Assembly: GCF_047511655.1 (NCBI RefSeq)
Contig: NC_133394.1
Span: 57,692,501 to 57,756,500 of the forward strand
Direction: 5' to 3'
Length of the DNA stretch: 64,000 nt
Source: Castor canadensis
Lineage: Eukaryota; Chordata; Mammalia; Rodentia; Castoridae
In this document: positions 46,089 to 58,790 of the stretch, piece after piece
Layout: each line of letters opens with the position of its first letter
How positions within the stretch are numbered: the first letter of the stretch is position 1
Translations under genes and position numbers: made by a program
The notes under the pieces: generated by a model
What the model was told of the DNA's origin: nothing
What the model saw: the letters and a program-made list of their open reading frames with translations, nothing else
Database searches by the model: none

Positions 46089-48238
46089 AAATAATGAATA
46101 GGAAGGATATGTAGCATGTAGAATAAATAAGATTTGTGGTCAGATAAAGTTGGAGTGAGAGAAAGAAGCAGAGTCTTTGACTAGGGTTGGTTTGTTTGGG
46201 ATTTTAGGTGAAAACATCCAGAATGTTGCAAATATGAAACAATGAATCTTGGGAGAGAGTTCTGAGTCTGCTGTTCTTTCAGACTTAGGAACCTTGAACG
46301 CATGAATGGTGCTTGAGCCATGGGAATACACAGTGCAGAAAATGCCGTGGTGGAGCCTGTGGGAACAGCAGCACTTCAGGACTGCTGTAGGGGAGTGCCA
46401 GCCATACAGACGTGGAAGAGCTACTCAAAAGAGGTGAGAGGAAAACTCAAGAGAGAACAGGGCTACAGAGGTCAAGAGGGAGGGGAGTTTCTCAGAGTCT
46501 TCATCATTGTCAGAGGACTCAAGGAGGTCATGTTGAACAAGAACTGATAAACTTCTGGTGCATTTCTTGGTTCAGCTATCACTGATGATCAGAGTCAAGA
46601 GTCATTTGAGTGAGGTGAGATGGTAAGAAAAAGCAGAGCTGCTTTATTTTAGATACTAGCTAAGTTAGAAGGTGTTATAAAAAGAATGTATAAAGGATCA
46701 AGTTTCTGTCTTTGTTCATTTGGCTTATCTTACCTTACTACCTCTTAAAAAATAATAGGCTCAACAGATTTTAATACAAGACTTCAAATTAAGATGGAAA
46801 TATTTGAATCAAATATAAATCCCTATAGCAATTTGAGATGTTATTTTTTTAACGTCTCTTTTCATTGATTCTGAAGAAATAAGTGAGATTTGTCATTGTT
46901 TCAGTCAGTACAGAATTGCTGTAACCAGCCTGGCTCATGACCATGGGAAGATCATTTCCAAGCTTGGCCTGGAGTTGTCCAAGTCTAGTTGTAACTAGAT
47001 CTAAAAGGTCTCTGAAATCTGCACTCCACATTTATCTATCTCTCCTGAATATGAAATATTCTATCTTAATATTCATATGAATATGCAAATCATTATCAGA
47101 ATGGAATTTCTCAAATGCCTATAAAATTCTCTATGGAAAGATACAGATAGAAACTAAAGGAAAAAATATGACACCACAAAAGGCATTTAAAATACTAGTT
47201 TAATATATTACTGCAACTTTAAAAGCAAAAAATGAAAAGATTAACTGAGGAACATGTATTATGTTCTTTATAGAATTATTCAAAAGATCCTCTCAGTGGC
47301 TTGATAATGGTAATGGAAATTTCTGAAAATTAGTTGTGCTTGAAAGAAATACTGACTTTTTTTCCAAAAAGTAGTACTCAATTTTGTATGTTTGTTTTGG
47401 ACTTTGCCAGTTGCAAAGAAATGAAAAGGTCAAGTTAAATGACCAAGAAATTAGGTTTGTGAGTAATTTAATTATGTTATCATTGTGCAGACTGATACTG
47501 AAAAAAAAAACGGTGTTGCGTGGTAGATTTTTTGCTGGCTTATTCGACAACTTGACTATGGCAGTTTTTAAGAGCTAAGAGAAATTGGCTAGAAGTTACA
47601 TTTAATCTCCCTGCAACTTTGAATGTGGTTATTTTTAGCCTAATTGGGTAGGACTTGGCTCTACCCATTTAATGAAAACAATCCTTATTTTTCTTTTGTG
47701 ACCTTTCAGCCTTTTGTGGAAAATGAGTCTCTTCAATGGCAGGCTCATAAAGAGTTGGTCTCAAATATTTCTCCCATCTTGTTCGTCTTCACCTGGAAAC
47801 CTGCCTGAATGGCCCCAGGTAATAAAACCTTTGCTAGTAACTATGAAACGATCACTCTTTTGGAAAAATATCCTGGTTCCCAGAGTTTTGCTTTCCTATT
47901 AAGTGGTTGATTTATTCATTATGCTATATATCTGTTATGAGTTGGTACTATTTCATTTGGTAGAAAATCCCCACAGGAGGGCTTCAATAGAGCAGGCTTT
48001 CCTTTCTCCCTTATGGAAATGAGATCAGGGCTCCCACTTCAGGTGCTTATGGCTCTGTGTCCTGTCAGAGGCCAAGGTTCCTACATTCTTGCTGCTACAT
48101 CACTCTCAGCATTGAGTATCTGCCATCTTGTCAGCATTCCAGCCATCAAGGAGGAAGGGCTGAAGAAAGGCAGACTGCCTCTGACTAAAGATATTTCCAG
48201 AAAATTTCACACAATGTTTTCATTTACATTCTATTGGC
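46089..48238. other. No recognisable feature
   Basis: About 2.1 kb of AT-rich sequence without a nameable repeat, exon or RNA gene. Confidence 0.45.
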
Positions 48239-48247
48239 TAAAACCCA

Positions 48248-48453
48248 GCCAGGCACCAGTGGCTTACACCTGTAATCCTAGCTACTCAGGAGACAGAGAT
48301 CAGGAGGATAGTGGTTTGAAGCCAGTCTGGGCAAATAGTTCCACGAGACCCTATTTTGAAAAAAACCCTTCACAAAAAAGGGCTGGTGGAGTGGTTCAAG
48401 GTGTAGGCTTTGACTTCAAACCCCAATACCACAAAAATGAATAAAGATAAAAA
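48248..48453 (+). repeat. Dimeric SINE with target-site duplication
   Basis: GCCAGGCACCAGTGGCTTAC, CCTGTAATCCTAGCTACTCA, GTTTGAAGCCAGTCTGGGCA, linker CCCTTCACAAAAAAGGGC, then GTGGAGTGGTTCAAGGTGTA and a short A-rich tail. TAAAACCCA repeats at 48239-48247 and 48454-48462. Confidence 0.88.
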
Positions 48454-48462
48454 TAAAACCCA

Positions 48463-49699
48463 AGCACAGGTCACACCTGGCACCATGCAATCTGGGAAAT
48501 GTAGTCTTTATTCCAGGTGACCGCAGACCTGGCTAAGGTTGGGGTTCCACACTGCAGAGGGGAGGAAAGCAACTGGTCCTGGAGAGCAGCCAGTTTTCTC
48601 TCCCCTCCTTGCCCTCCTTGCTGCCACACTATCTCCTCCACCAAACCTCAGTCACGATCCTCCAACTTTGCACAGTTCTTTTGAATATTCACCATCTCTT
48701 CTATAACTTTTAGGAAAAGGATTCCTGTGCTATTGTTTTTATGTATTTACATTTATGTTCATGATGTTTTTCTCATGTGTTAGAGGATCTTGTGGATCCC
48801 AGGCCTTGTACACAGTTATGCACCTAGAAGAAATTCAGTAATAACATGACTAAAAGTTGGAGGTAGAGAAATTAGAGATAAACATAAACACCAGGCAGTA
48901 CTATTCCTGCCAGCACAAGGTCCTTCTAGAAATGTCTGTGATCTAGGAGTGGTGTCATTGAGCACGTCAAGGAGAGCATTGCTCTCCATCTACATCCCTG
49001 AAGTTTTCCTTGTGGCCAGGAAGGCAACGCCAAGGGACAGTCATGCTTGGACATAAGCAGGGAGAGTTCCTGGGAACCTCTCTTCACCACAACAGTGCTG
49101 GCACATTGCTTTATGAAGGATGAGTTATTCTTCATCTTTTCAGTGATCTGGGAACAGAAATAAGAATGATCATGAATAAGAAAGATTTGGTAAATCTGAG
49201 TTGTAAATTTAGTGAAGTGATAAATGGTAGAATCACGTATCCTAAGATAATGAAATATTTCAGTAGAAATAACTTCTGTGGCCTTGCCACTGTCTTTAGA
49301 GATGAGCTAACAATGTTCACACAGAGTTCTAAACTCCCTCAAACTTAACCTCTAAAATGTTTTTTCTATATTGTGTTAGGAATATGCACGGATTGAGATT
49401 TCCTGAAATAAGCAATCACTATTTTATGTTCAGGTTGAGAGGTAATGTTTGTTATAAACTATTTTTATAATGGCCATTAATTAGAGTTTTGAGGTAAAAT
49501 ACATGACACAGTTAAACTTGGAGTCAGATAAACAATGAGGGTTTTTTAAAAAGAACATGTATATGTCTTGTGAAATATTTGGAATATATTTACTACTAAA
49601 AAAAGGTTGGCTGCTTTTCTGAAATTCCAATGTAACTGGGCTTCCTGTATTTTATTTGCTAAGATCTGGCAACCCTACCATAATGGTTTGCATTTCCCT
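48463..49699. other. Mostly unassigned; possible L2 3' end at 48760-48850
   Basis: TCCCAGGCCTTGTACACAGT with CACCTAGAAGAAATTCAGTA resembles the L2 3' end. The remaining sequence is not recognised. Confidence 0.3.
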
Positions 49700-50045
49700 C
49701 TATTCTTGTCTCTTTGCAATACGGTGTTGCTGCTCATCTCTCAGAAGGAAGAGTTTATACTTCTCTTTGATTAAGTCAGAACTGGTCTTGTGATTGGCTT
49801 TGACTTATAAAATTTGGCCAAAGAGCACAGTGCAACTCATAGTACCTAAGTCTAGACCACTGTGTGATCTCTCCTTCACTCTCCCAGAATCCAAACCCAT
49901 GTAAAAAGGCTGCAAGGCAAGAGAACGTGTGGTCTGGTGGGCGAGGCCATCTTGGACCAGCAGACCACACAAATGAATGTGACTTTTTGGGTGAGCTTGG
50001 TGAGAGCTTCAGATGAGCTAAACCACTGAATCATGAGGAGGATGC
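49700..50045 (+). mobile_element. Possible MLT1-like LTR fragment
   Basis: CTGGTCTTGTGATTGGCTTT, AATTTGGCCAAAGAGCACAG and the later CATCTTGGACCAGCAGACCA resemble blocks of old MaLR LTRs. Ends are undefined. Confidence 0.35.
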
Positions 50046-51534
50046 ATTGCTATAGTCTGAATTTATCATACGTTGTAGGTGGTTTGTTAGGAAGAAGCAG
50101 AACAGTTGATTCAATTAGATTCATGAGTGTTTTTGAGCACACTTGAAATGACGATGTTCTAATACTTAGCACAAGGTGCCACCCTGTTTCCTGAAGGATG
50201 GATAGACTGACTTTCCCAATGAAAAATATATTCAAAGCTAAATAAAATACCTTAAAGCATGGTTTTACAATAGAAACATGGGTCTTTTGCATTGGCAAAA
50301 GGAAAATAATTAGAATAAGCCAAGAATAAGTGCAACAACAACCAATCAGGAGGACCAGGGTGCTGAGGCTGGAGCTTGATGAACAGATGAAAGGACATAG
50401 CAAAGGCTGAAAATAGCCAAGTTACTTATAAAGAAGAATAAGTTTATTTTTTCATATACAAGCCTGCTCTTAACATGTATGAAGTATACATGGAAACTCA
50501 GGAACCATGTTTCCAAATACTTAAGACTTACATTTGAAGAAAGCCTGGTTACTAATCTCACCAAGGCCCCCACAGCATCACAGATCCCAGGAACAGCCCC
50601 AGGAACCTGGAGGCTAGAAAACCAACCCTGCCCCAAGCCTGTGTACTCCTGTGGTCTATGGCACTGGTTTGTTGGGAATAGGTGGGGGAGAAGCTGAGCC
50701 CAGCCCTACCAATTCTGGGCAGTGAAGGGACCAGGTCAAAAACAGGGTGGGAACTGAGCAGGCCAATCTCCCAGTCACTCTTACCAAACTATTATATGAA
50801 GGCCCTGTAATTCCAGATATCTCCTAAGGATAGGGAGGAGGGGACAAACAATTTTAGGGAGCAACATGAATAGTTGAACTAATTGAATTTAAATCCTAAA
50901 TGAACTGAGCATAGACTCACAATACATCAGGTTTTAAACTGCTAGTGACTAAACTGCTTTTGAGTAATGAGTAATTATATTTTGCTTTATAAACCAAGTT
51001 AACTAAATAAATTATTAAAGTGTATTAATTAGATGAATGGATATAAGAGAAGGCATAAACAAAGTATCTTATACTAACTAAATACTCAGAGCTATTATTA
51101 ACATTGGTGAAAATGTGTACAGTAAGAGTTCAGTTCAACTTATGTAGCAAAAGAGTCCTATGTTGAAGTCTTTCTAATTCATACTGTGTAAAAACAAACT
51201 CACTACAATTGTGAAAGACACTCATGACCACATGACTCACAGAAGACACATTATATTCAATCAAAGGAACAACTTCTTGTACTGCTGAACCCAATATTGG
51301 TGGTTTACCTTTAAGACATCAGCATCTGTTACATATAACTTACCCTATTAGTCTAAATTGTATTGTATTTGTAGCTTTTAAATATAATTTTATATATGCT
51401 ATGATTTTATGGTTCTAAAAGCTGTATTCTCTGGTTTAATGTTCCTCTACACAGTATTTAAGTATTATAATTAAGTCAAAACCAGAAGTCCTAGTTCTCC
51501 AGTTTAAAAGGTTCCTTCATGTTGGCCATTCAGC
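50046..51534. other. No recognisable feature
   Basis: Unassigned. The GC-richer block at 50550-50870 has frames on both strands without domains. Confidence 0.4.
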
Positions 51535-51690
51535 AAACACAAAGTGTATTAAACAGCATACTAGGCAATACAGGGAGAATTAAACAGATGGAGTCCTTAT
51601 TGTTATGAGGTACATAATCTAAGGACAAAATAGATCATAGACAGTAAATATTGGACCAAGAAAGAAGTTAGAGAAAAGTAATAAAATAAG
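51535..51690 (+). repeat. Ancient MIR/L2-class fragment
   Basis: CATTCAGCAAACACAAAGTG, ACTAGGCAATACAGGGAG and GATGGAGTCCTTATTGTTAT echo the same old-repeat pattern as 45455-45620. Diverged. Confidence 0.3.
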
Positions 51691-51759
51691 TAAGATGGTG
51701 CAGTACATTTTAATGAAAGATAACTTTTAAATATCATAAGTAAATCAATGTGAAGTCAA

Positions 51760-51950
51760 AGTACAGTACCATTCCTTTTTCTCCTATGGGAATAAGCAAG
51801 TGTCCCAGGATAATTTTTAGTGACGTCTCTGTAAAATGCCAAGTTTTCATAAATTTCTGGATCTGTTTTTAGTTCCATAATTTCATCAATACCATATTGT
51901 CTTAAGTGCTCTAAGTTTATTGTAAGATTTAATATCTGGTAGAGCCAGAA
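51760..51950 (-). mobile_element. Decayed L1 ORF2 fragment
   Basis: Minus-strand translation in broken frames contains LALPDIKSYNKLRALKTIWY, the L1 block normally reading like [19 protein letters not shown]. The following bases align loosely to the next ORF2 segment. The neighbouring open frame (51756-51986) is out of that frame and not a gene. Confidence 0.45.
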
Positions 51951-52310
51951 CCTCTTTGAGTTGCAGACAGAGGACCCCCTTCCCAAGCCATGTCATCAAT
52001 ACTAAAAGGCGAAGGCATTTGGTCTTGGGATATATAAATTTTACTTTGAAAGTTGAGTAATCAGTTGAGCAAAACAAAATTTTGAGAGGGATTCATGAGC
52101 TGAACCAAGCCTCTAAGACTGGAGTGAAAAAAGACCTGAAATCTTACAGACACATGTGAAAAGGAGAATGTCACTTTTCCCTAAAAATCACAGGAGAGGT
52201 TTTTTTGTATGTTCTTTGTTTACAGTTCACTGTTCCACATCACTCAAAGCTATGTTCATGAAGACTCATCCCCAGTAACTGCTCTTGTTCCTTCACTTTT
52301 GCTAGAGAAC
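51951..52310. other. No recognisable feature
   Basis: Unassigned AT-rich sequence. Confidence 0.4.
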
Positions 52311-52800
52311 TGTTGGGAGGTGTCAGGGATGCTTCAAACAGCTCAAGTTGGACAGAAGTCTGTCTACCTCGAGGGACAGAGTAAAAACTCTTTGACCAGT
52401 TCTCTGAGATCAAGAATTTTCTTCCAACAATACACCCAGCACTTGTTTAATCAGATATGGAAGACACACATACATGGAAATGCCTGTCACAATGGAAAAT
52501 ATTTATATTCACAGATCCTAAGCACAGGAGACAGGACATGGCCAAGGGGAGGCACCAGGCCCAGTGAGGAAGCAAAGGGAAGTAGGAGGGTAAGCAGGCT
52601 AAACAGGTTTATCACTGACTGGTCTGGTCAAGCTCCAGGGCAGGAATTGCCCTTCACTGTCTGGTACCCTCCTCCCAAGAGATACTAGGGCAAGGGGATA
52701 GTAGCTCAACAGTGACATCTTGATAAAGGAGGAGGGAGACGGGTGTGGATTCTGGTTTGGCCGGTTTGCATACACAAAGTTACTTTCAGGGGAACCATTT
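52311..52800 (-). mobile_element. Possible solo LTR
   Basis: The left end reads TGTTGGGAGG, i.e. a minus-strand end in CAACA. On the minus strand a TATA-like GAATATAAAT (about 52500) precedes an ATTAAA signal (about 52446-52451), spaced as in an LTR. The right end and a target duplication are not found. Open frames across it (to 159 codons) have no domain. Confidence 0.3.
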
Positions 52801-53458
52801 GCTGCCTCTAAGAGTTGGCTAGTTCTGGGAGGAGCAGGCTCTCCAAGATGAGCAAGCATTCATATTTCAAAGCCTTACGAAATTTAGAAGGTAAGAAAAC
52901 ATGATTAATACTTTTTCCCTCTGAATAAAATCTGGCCTTTACCCAATTAAAATTATATTTCTCATAATTCTTGTAACTAAAATGAGCTTCAAGAGATAGT
53001 TTTGGAATTTAAAAAATGAAAAAATAATTGACCTTACCTTGACTTGCCCTCCCTGTGAAGCATGTGTCAACCTCAGTGGGTAGACAGTCTAGAGAATGGT
53101 CGTGAATGGTAATAAATTGGATATTATTTCAAAACACTATTCCACAGTGAAGTATTTTAAACCACTGTCCAAAATGATAGGTAATGACAAACTTATCATG
53201 GCATGTTTATGTTTTTATTTGTTGCTATTAAGGTACAAACTAATATGTGCAAACATGGAAGACACAGGATCAATTCATCTGCAAATTGAATATTGTACCA
53301 AATGCAACATCAATATGATACAAATAATTTATTTGGCATCTTATAGTGTCATATGTCTCCAGGATGCCCATCATTAAGAAATATTACCATAGATATGTAA
53401 TTCAATAGAAGACACATGGAGTCATAATCAGATTCACATTTTAGGACTGCTAATTCTA
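52801..53458. other. No recognisable feature
   Basis: Unassigned AT-rich sequence with short frames. Confidence 0.4.
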
Positions 53459-53695
53459 CAGCAGGAGTCTGAAAATGACATCCAATAGGCCAGATCTGGA
53501 GTGCCTTCTTTTTGGTAAATAAAGTTCTATTAGAATACCACTCTGCCTATTAATTTACATATTATATGTCTCAGTTTTTGAATTATCTCAGCAGAGTTGA
53601 AGTTGAGTATTTGAGAAAAAGACTTATGGCATGAAAATGCTGCAGTACTCCCTAGCTCTTTATGGAAGTTTGCTACCCCTACTCTAAAGTATAGA
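53459..53695 (+). mobile_element. hAT-type non-autonomous DNA transposon
   Basis: CAGCAGGAGTCTGAAAATGA, AGGCCAGATCTGG, TTTTTGGTAAATAAAGTTCT, ATTAGAATACCACTCTGCC, CAGCAGAGTTGAAG and the end TTTGCTACCCCT follow a common small hAT element whose ends read CAGGGGTC...GACCCCTG. Ends are degraded. Confidence 0.52.
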
Positions 53696-53934
53696 CAGAA
53701 TGGAGATGAAATTATTTACATGAAGATGAATTAAAAAGTATTGACTTACAAAGATACAGTAGTTATGCGAATACAGAGCAATCAAGATGATGTGTAACCA
53801 TCAGAACTTCATGTCTGACTGGAGAAATGATAAACTCAAGGAGGAAAGCACACTGAATCTGATGTTCTCACTCTGAGTGACAGGGTGGAAGCTGCAGCCA
53901 TTAGTAAAGATAAGACCATATGACAAGCAGGTAG

Positions 53935-53937
<3 letters not shown>

Positions 53938-53975
<38 letters not shown>
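53938..53975. repeat. (GT)n microsatellite
   Basis: Nineteen uninterrupted GT units. Confidence 0.97.
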
Positions 53976-53981
<6 letters not shown>

Positions 53982-55067
53982 AGGATTGTGTGGAGTACAT
54001 TTGTGAGTACAAGAGAAACCGTGATGATTTGGATCAATCTGAATTCTGAGTACCTATGGGATAACACAGAGAGAGTTTTAGAAGAAAAGAAGGATATTGA
54101 AAATCTAGTTTTCATGGAAATGAAAACACAGAAATTTGTTTTTAAGGATATGAGCATGTGAGTGTGCACAGAGTGAGTAAGATGGAAAGAAATGAAGGTC
54201 ATGGGCAGAAGGCTGGAAATGATACATCTTAGAGATTGAGTGAAGAACAGAAGCAGTAGAGAGGATCAGGGGGGTATACTTCCTGAGGACTGCTTGCCCT
54301 ATACTTTGTCTCTGGCCATCCAAAGCTTTCTGTACTTGAATCTTATGGCAATCTTATGCATGATTTCAATGATGTCTACTTATGTCATTGTTAGTCACTG
54401 AATGTACAGGTTAAACTCTGTTTCTTCAAAAATAATACTCAGCCCCAAATAATCTCCCTTTGCACTACTTCCCTTTACAACATCATAAAGAAATTTTTCC
54501 TGTAAATAATGTCTTATATGATAGTGGGTACATAACTGATACTTAATAAATACACAAATAAAATGCTAACTTGGGTATTAGTTTTGCTCTAATGGTTATT
54601 TCCCTCTTATATTAAAATACATATATATCTCAGTACCATAAAAACAACAGTGGCTCTGAAAAAGCAGTATCTCTTGTCGCAGCCCACACATCAAGTCTGT
54701 GGGAACTGGAGACAGGTGGCATGGTTTGCAGTCATCACATTGCAACAGTAAAAGTAGGGGTTATTTTTGAGAATATTAGAATCATATATCTATTTTCAGT
54801 CTTTCCTGGAGGCATGAGTCACTGTCTTGCTTATTTTAAAGGATGTTTTCATCTTTGACAAACACGTTCAATCCCAGTTATTGTAAGATAATGCACTTAT
54901 AGCCTAAGTGATGTTCTATCAGAAGCATGAATGTGGTTTGGAAGAGCTCATAATTGTATAAAGTTACTGAATTTCACTTTACTCTTAGTATTTTATTTGA
55001 TAGTTTTCTTTTTGTACAAAAAGATAGTTGAATAAAACAGTAAGGGTAAAGAGCAATTCATACTTTT
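53976..55067. other. Mostly unassigned
   Basis: A faint L2-like 3' end may lie at 54440-54560 (ACTGATACTTAATAAATAC). The rest is not recognised. Confidence 0.35.
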
Positions 55068-55282
55068 TCTTTTTTCTGCAATACTGGAGTTTGAACCCAG
55101 GTTGTTGCACATGCTAGGCAAGTGCTGTACTACTTGAGCCATATCCACAGCCCCTTTGCTTATATTCTGGTTTTGAGAAAGGGTCTTATTAACTTTGCCT
55201 GGGGGTGACTTTGAATACATGATCCTCTTACCTCTGCTTCCAAAGTAGCTGGGATTATAGGCATGCACCATCATTCCAAGCT
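55068..55282 (-). repeat. Dimeric SINE (B1-like + ID-like)
   Basis: Minus strand: reverse of GCTGGGATTATAGGCATGCA, GATCCTCTTACCTCTGCTTC, GAGAAAGGGTCTTATTAACT, then GAGTTTGAACCCAGGTTG and GCTAGGCAAGTGCTGTACTA. The A-tail is the T-rich 55068-55076. Confidence 0.78.
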
Positions 55283-55540
55283 TAATTCATGCATTTCTGT
55301 TTAAAATAAAAACACTTCTATTTAGTGGCCTCAACTTCCAAAATAAGAATATGGAAAAATAAGAGAAAATTAAACACAGAGTAAACAGAAGAAAGGAAAT
55401 AAATGCAAAAACAGAAATCAATTACATAGGAAGTCAGGACCAAAAAATCTGTTCTCTTCAAAGAAAACAGAAGGTGTTTTTTTGAAAATTTATAAAAGCT
55501 TAGCTAGAATGTTTCAAAAAGAAAAGAGAGAAGGATTCAC

Positions 55541-55587
<47 letters not shown>

Positions 55588-55904
55588 GATACATATAGAT
55601 AGACAGATGTGTGCTAGATCTAGCTCACAGAAAGGAAAAGGCTACAACTCTTTTCATATTTTCCTTAGGTATATAACTCTAGTAGGCTGAAAGCAATTAT
55701 GACATGAAGATTTACACTATAAATATAAAATATAAAATGTAAAATTTTTTTGGCAAAAACTACAAGTTGGAAATTTTTCTTCTCCATAGGGATGGTTTGA
55801 AGTGTCATCTTTTAGCAATGAAAAGATGTTAGGGGCAACTTAGTCAGCTTTGAAACACAAGATACAGTTGCTACTTCCAGGAGCTGGGAGGACTGATGCT
55901 TGTT
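55283..55904. other. Unassigned, with (TA)n at 55548-55583
   Basis: AT-rich sequence around a TA microsatellite, nothing else recognised. Confidence 0.45.
55548..55583. repeat. (TA)n microsatellite
   Basis: About eighteen TA units. Confidence 0.95.
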
Positions 55905-57495
55905 GTTGTTTTAAAATAGGGACTGACAATGATCCAAAGAAGAAATGGGCAAGTGAACTGAACAGAACCTTTTCAAAAGAAGAAGTCCAAATTGCCAATA
56001 AACACATGAAGAAATACTCAACTTCCTTGGTCATATAGCAAATACAAATCAAAACCATGCTAAGATTCCTCACCCCTCATCAACATCACCATGTTGATGA
56101 TTCCTCTATCATAGCTATGATAGAATGGCTATCATCAAGAGCACAAACAACAACAAATGTTGCTGAGGATATGGGGAAAAGGGAACCCCTCATACACTGC
56201 TCATGGGAATGTAAATGAATACAACCACTATGGAAAACAGTATGAAACCTCCTCAAAAAACTAAAAATAGAACTGCCATGTGATCCAGCAATACCACTCC
56301 TGGGGATATACCTGAAGGAATATAAGTCAGGTTACAACAAAGGCACCTGCACACCCATGTTTATTGCAGCACTATTCACAATAGCCAAGCTATGGAAACA
56401 GCCAAGATGCCCCACTACTGATGAATGGATTAAGAAAATGTGGTATTCATACACAATGAAAGTTTATTCAGCCAAAGAAGAATGAAGTTTTGCCATTTGC
56501 AGGTAAGTGGATGGAACTGGAGAACATCATTATAAGTGAAGTAAGCCAGGTTCAGAAGGCCAAACCAGCATGTTTTCTCTCATATGTGGAATAGAGGCTG
56601 AATACAAATACAAGCATGTTACAAACATAACAGAACATGTACCCCAAAGTGGAACTGGTAAAGGAGACAAAAGGAAGAGGAAAAGAAGAAAAGAGAGATA
56701 GCAAATAATGAAGAAATACATCATATCTGTGTAGGAACAAGACACAAGGAGACATGATGAAAACTGTGAAACAACACAGGACAGGGGAAAAAGGATGAGG
56801 AAGTGCATGGAGGGGGGTATCATTGACTGAAGCATAATAGATGAGTAATACCTTGAACAATACCCGTTCAAGGCGAAAATGCCATTGAACAACGAAGAGA
56901 CACCTAAACAATGAGGGACAAGAGTGAAAAACAGGTCACATTAAAGGGAGGGTATTAATGGAAGGGGGAGGGTAAAAGAAGGAAGTAAAGAAGGTGAATA
57001 TGGTTGGTGTACTTTCTATACAAGAATGAATATAGAATATTTAAACTTATTGAAATCACCATAAGAAGGAGGTTAAAGTAGAAAGGAGAAAAATGGAAGG
57101 GATGAACCAATCAATTCAGGATATATATTAATGGAAATGTAATAACGAAACTCCCTGTATAACTATCTTAAACAAACAAAAAAGTCTTTTTTTCAAAAAC
57201 AAAAGACAGGAAAGTAAAAATGGGTCCTGTCTAGGGGTAGGTATCTTTGGGAGGGGGAAGGATTTAAGAAAAGGGTGTAGGAGAGTGAATATGATGGAAA
57301 TCTTATGTACTCATATATGAAAATGGAAAAATGATACATACTGAAACTGTTCTGTGAATGGGAGACATAAGGGTGAATGGTGGAGGGGAAGAATCTGACT
57401 AAGATATATTGTAAGCCTTTCTGTAAATGTCACAGTATACCCCATGTACACCAATAATATGCTGATAACAATACAATTAAATTAAAAAAACAAAA
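55905..57495 (+). mobile_element. 5'-truncated L1 (ORF2 end + long 3'UTR)
   Basis: ORF2 remnants run from [25 protein letters not shown] (frame 55850-56038) through AGCACTATTCACAATAGCCA and the C-terminal TCTCTCATATGTGGAATAGA (56576). A 3'UTR of about 900 bases with G-rich patches follows and ends in an A-rich tail near 57480-57495. The 3'UTR differs from that of the 25.3 kb L1, so it belongs to an older subfamily. Carries the double palindrome at 56078-56123. Confidence 0.85.
56078..56123. other. Two adjacent palindromes inside the L1
   Basis: CATCAACAT/ATGTTGATG arms (56078-56086, 56091-56099) around a CACC loop, then the perfect 18-bp palindrome CTATCATAGCTATGATAG (56106-56123). Sister L1 copies go straight from CACCCCTGTTAG to AATAGCCATCATCA here, so this is inserted or rearranged sequence. 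Confidence 0.85.
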
Positions 57496-57559
57496 TGGGG
57501 ATGGATAATTCATTACAGTGAGGCTAAGGTTGTTAATTACAATGAGATCTGAAGTCATT

Positions 57560-57735
57560 TAAACATATTAAAGGAGAGAATAAATTTCTACTCAGGGTAA
57601 TGGAAAGATTTTGTAAGTAGAATTTGGTACTGTGCAACACTGTAAATACAGTTAATTACACTGAACCACACACTTAAAAATGGTCAAAATGCCAATTTTA
57701 TGTTACATATTTTTACCACAATAAAAAGTTAAAAG
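57560..57735 (+). mobile_element. Old L1 3'UTR tail
   Basis: AATACAGTTAATTACACTGA, CACTTAAAAATGGTCAAAAT, TTTTATGTTACATATTTTTA and CCACAATAAAAAG are the ending of old mammalian L1s. Possibly the element into which the 55.9 kb L1 inserted. Confidence 0.52.
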
Positions 57736-58309
57736 CGAAAGGAAGGAATATAATTGAATTGCTTCTAGTTATGTTGTGGTAATGTACATTAGTCTCATAG
57801 CCTGTGGTAAAATTCTGTGTAAAAGGAATAAGTAGATCTTGTTATTATTTCTACTGGCAAGTCATTTCTGTGTTCTTCGTGTAGTGCTCCTTTAGGCTCC
57901 TAGAGTTGCATGGACACCTTGATCGTGTGTGTTAGGAACAGAAGGAAACATATGAGCACAAAGCTTCCCTTTCCTGGTCAGATTCCTTTCCCAGTGGACT
58001 GGCTTGGTTTACAACTGCTCCTCCTTGACTTCTTCAGCAGGCCTCTCTCACTTCCTATGAGGGACATCAGCGCAACATGATCACTGATTTGTGTGTTTTT
58101 CTTTTTGGGCTTCAAGTGTGCAGTTTTTCATAGTTTAATTACTTGATATATTTACTCATCCACCTATGAATGTAGGAGAAATACTTACATTCCCTTACCA
58201 GCAATGGAATCACATAAGGTCACTGAATCCATTTCTTTATCTGTGAATGAAGGAGAAGACATGCATATCATGGTTACTCTTTTTCCTTCATAAGCCACCC
58301 CTCATTCCG
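57736..58309. other. No recognisable feature
   Basis: Unassigned sequence. Confidence 0.4.
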
Positions 58310-58790
58310 CAATGTAAGACAACTATTTTATTATGCTGTGTGTTCTGTGGGCCAGGCAGGATTGAAGTCTTAGCTCTACTGTGTAGTGTCTGGGACCTCA
58401 CCTATGAAGACTCAAAGCTGGGGCTGTCTTAAGGACTTCAGGATGGAACTATCCAAAGGCTGTCACTCAAATATCTGGATCCTGGGCATAGAAGACTCAA
58501 AAACCAAGACTGCCAACCAGGGTGCCTGCACTTGGTCTATGCATGTGGCTTAGCTCTTGGTAGCACAGTAGTCTCAGGATACCTGATGGTGGTTCAGGAC
58601 CCAAGTGCAAGTGTTTCAGTTAACAAAGTAAAAGCCACACTGTCCTTTCGGACCTGTCCTCTGAAATCACATAGCCTCTGTTAGTTTCAAATGAGTCACA
58701 GGCACAATCACGCTCAATGGAGTGATTCATAGATCCTTTTGGCTGGTGTATAGATCATGTTGAAAATGAGAGTGGGAGAAAGACGTTTTT
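58310..58790 (+). mobile_element. Possible ancient LTR (ERVL/MaLR-like)
   Basis: GGGCCAGGCAGGATTGAAG, GACTCAAAGCTGGGGCTG, GCCACACTGTCC, CTCTGAAATCACATAGCCTC and GAGTCACAGGCACAATCACG show a block order seen in old mammalian LTRs. Poly(A) signal and ends not clear. Confidence 0.3.

Noticed and set aside
51756..51986. 76-codon minus frame that looks protein-like (many charged residues)
   Set aside because: It overlaps a decayed L1 ORF2 segment in the wrong frame. The L1 homology is in the neighbouring frame.
52209..52688. 159-codon plus frame
   Set aside because: Lies in a probable LTR. No gene family resemblance, and it begins outside the LTR without support.
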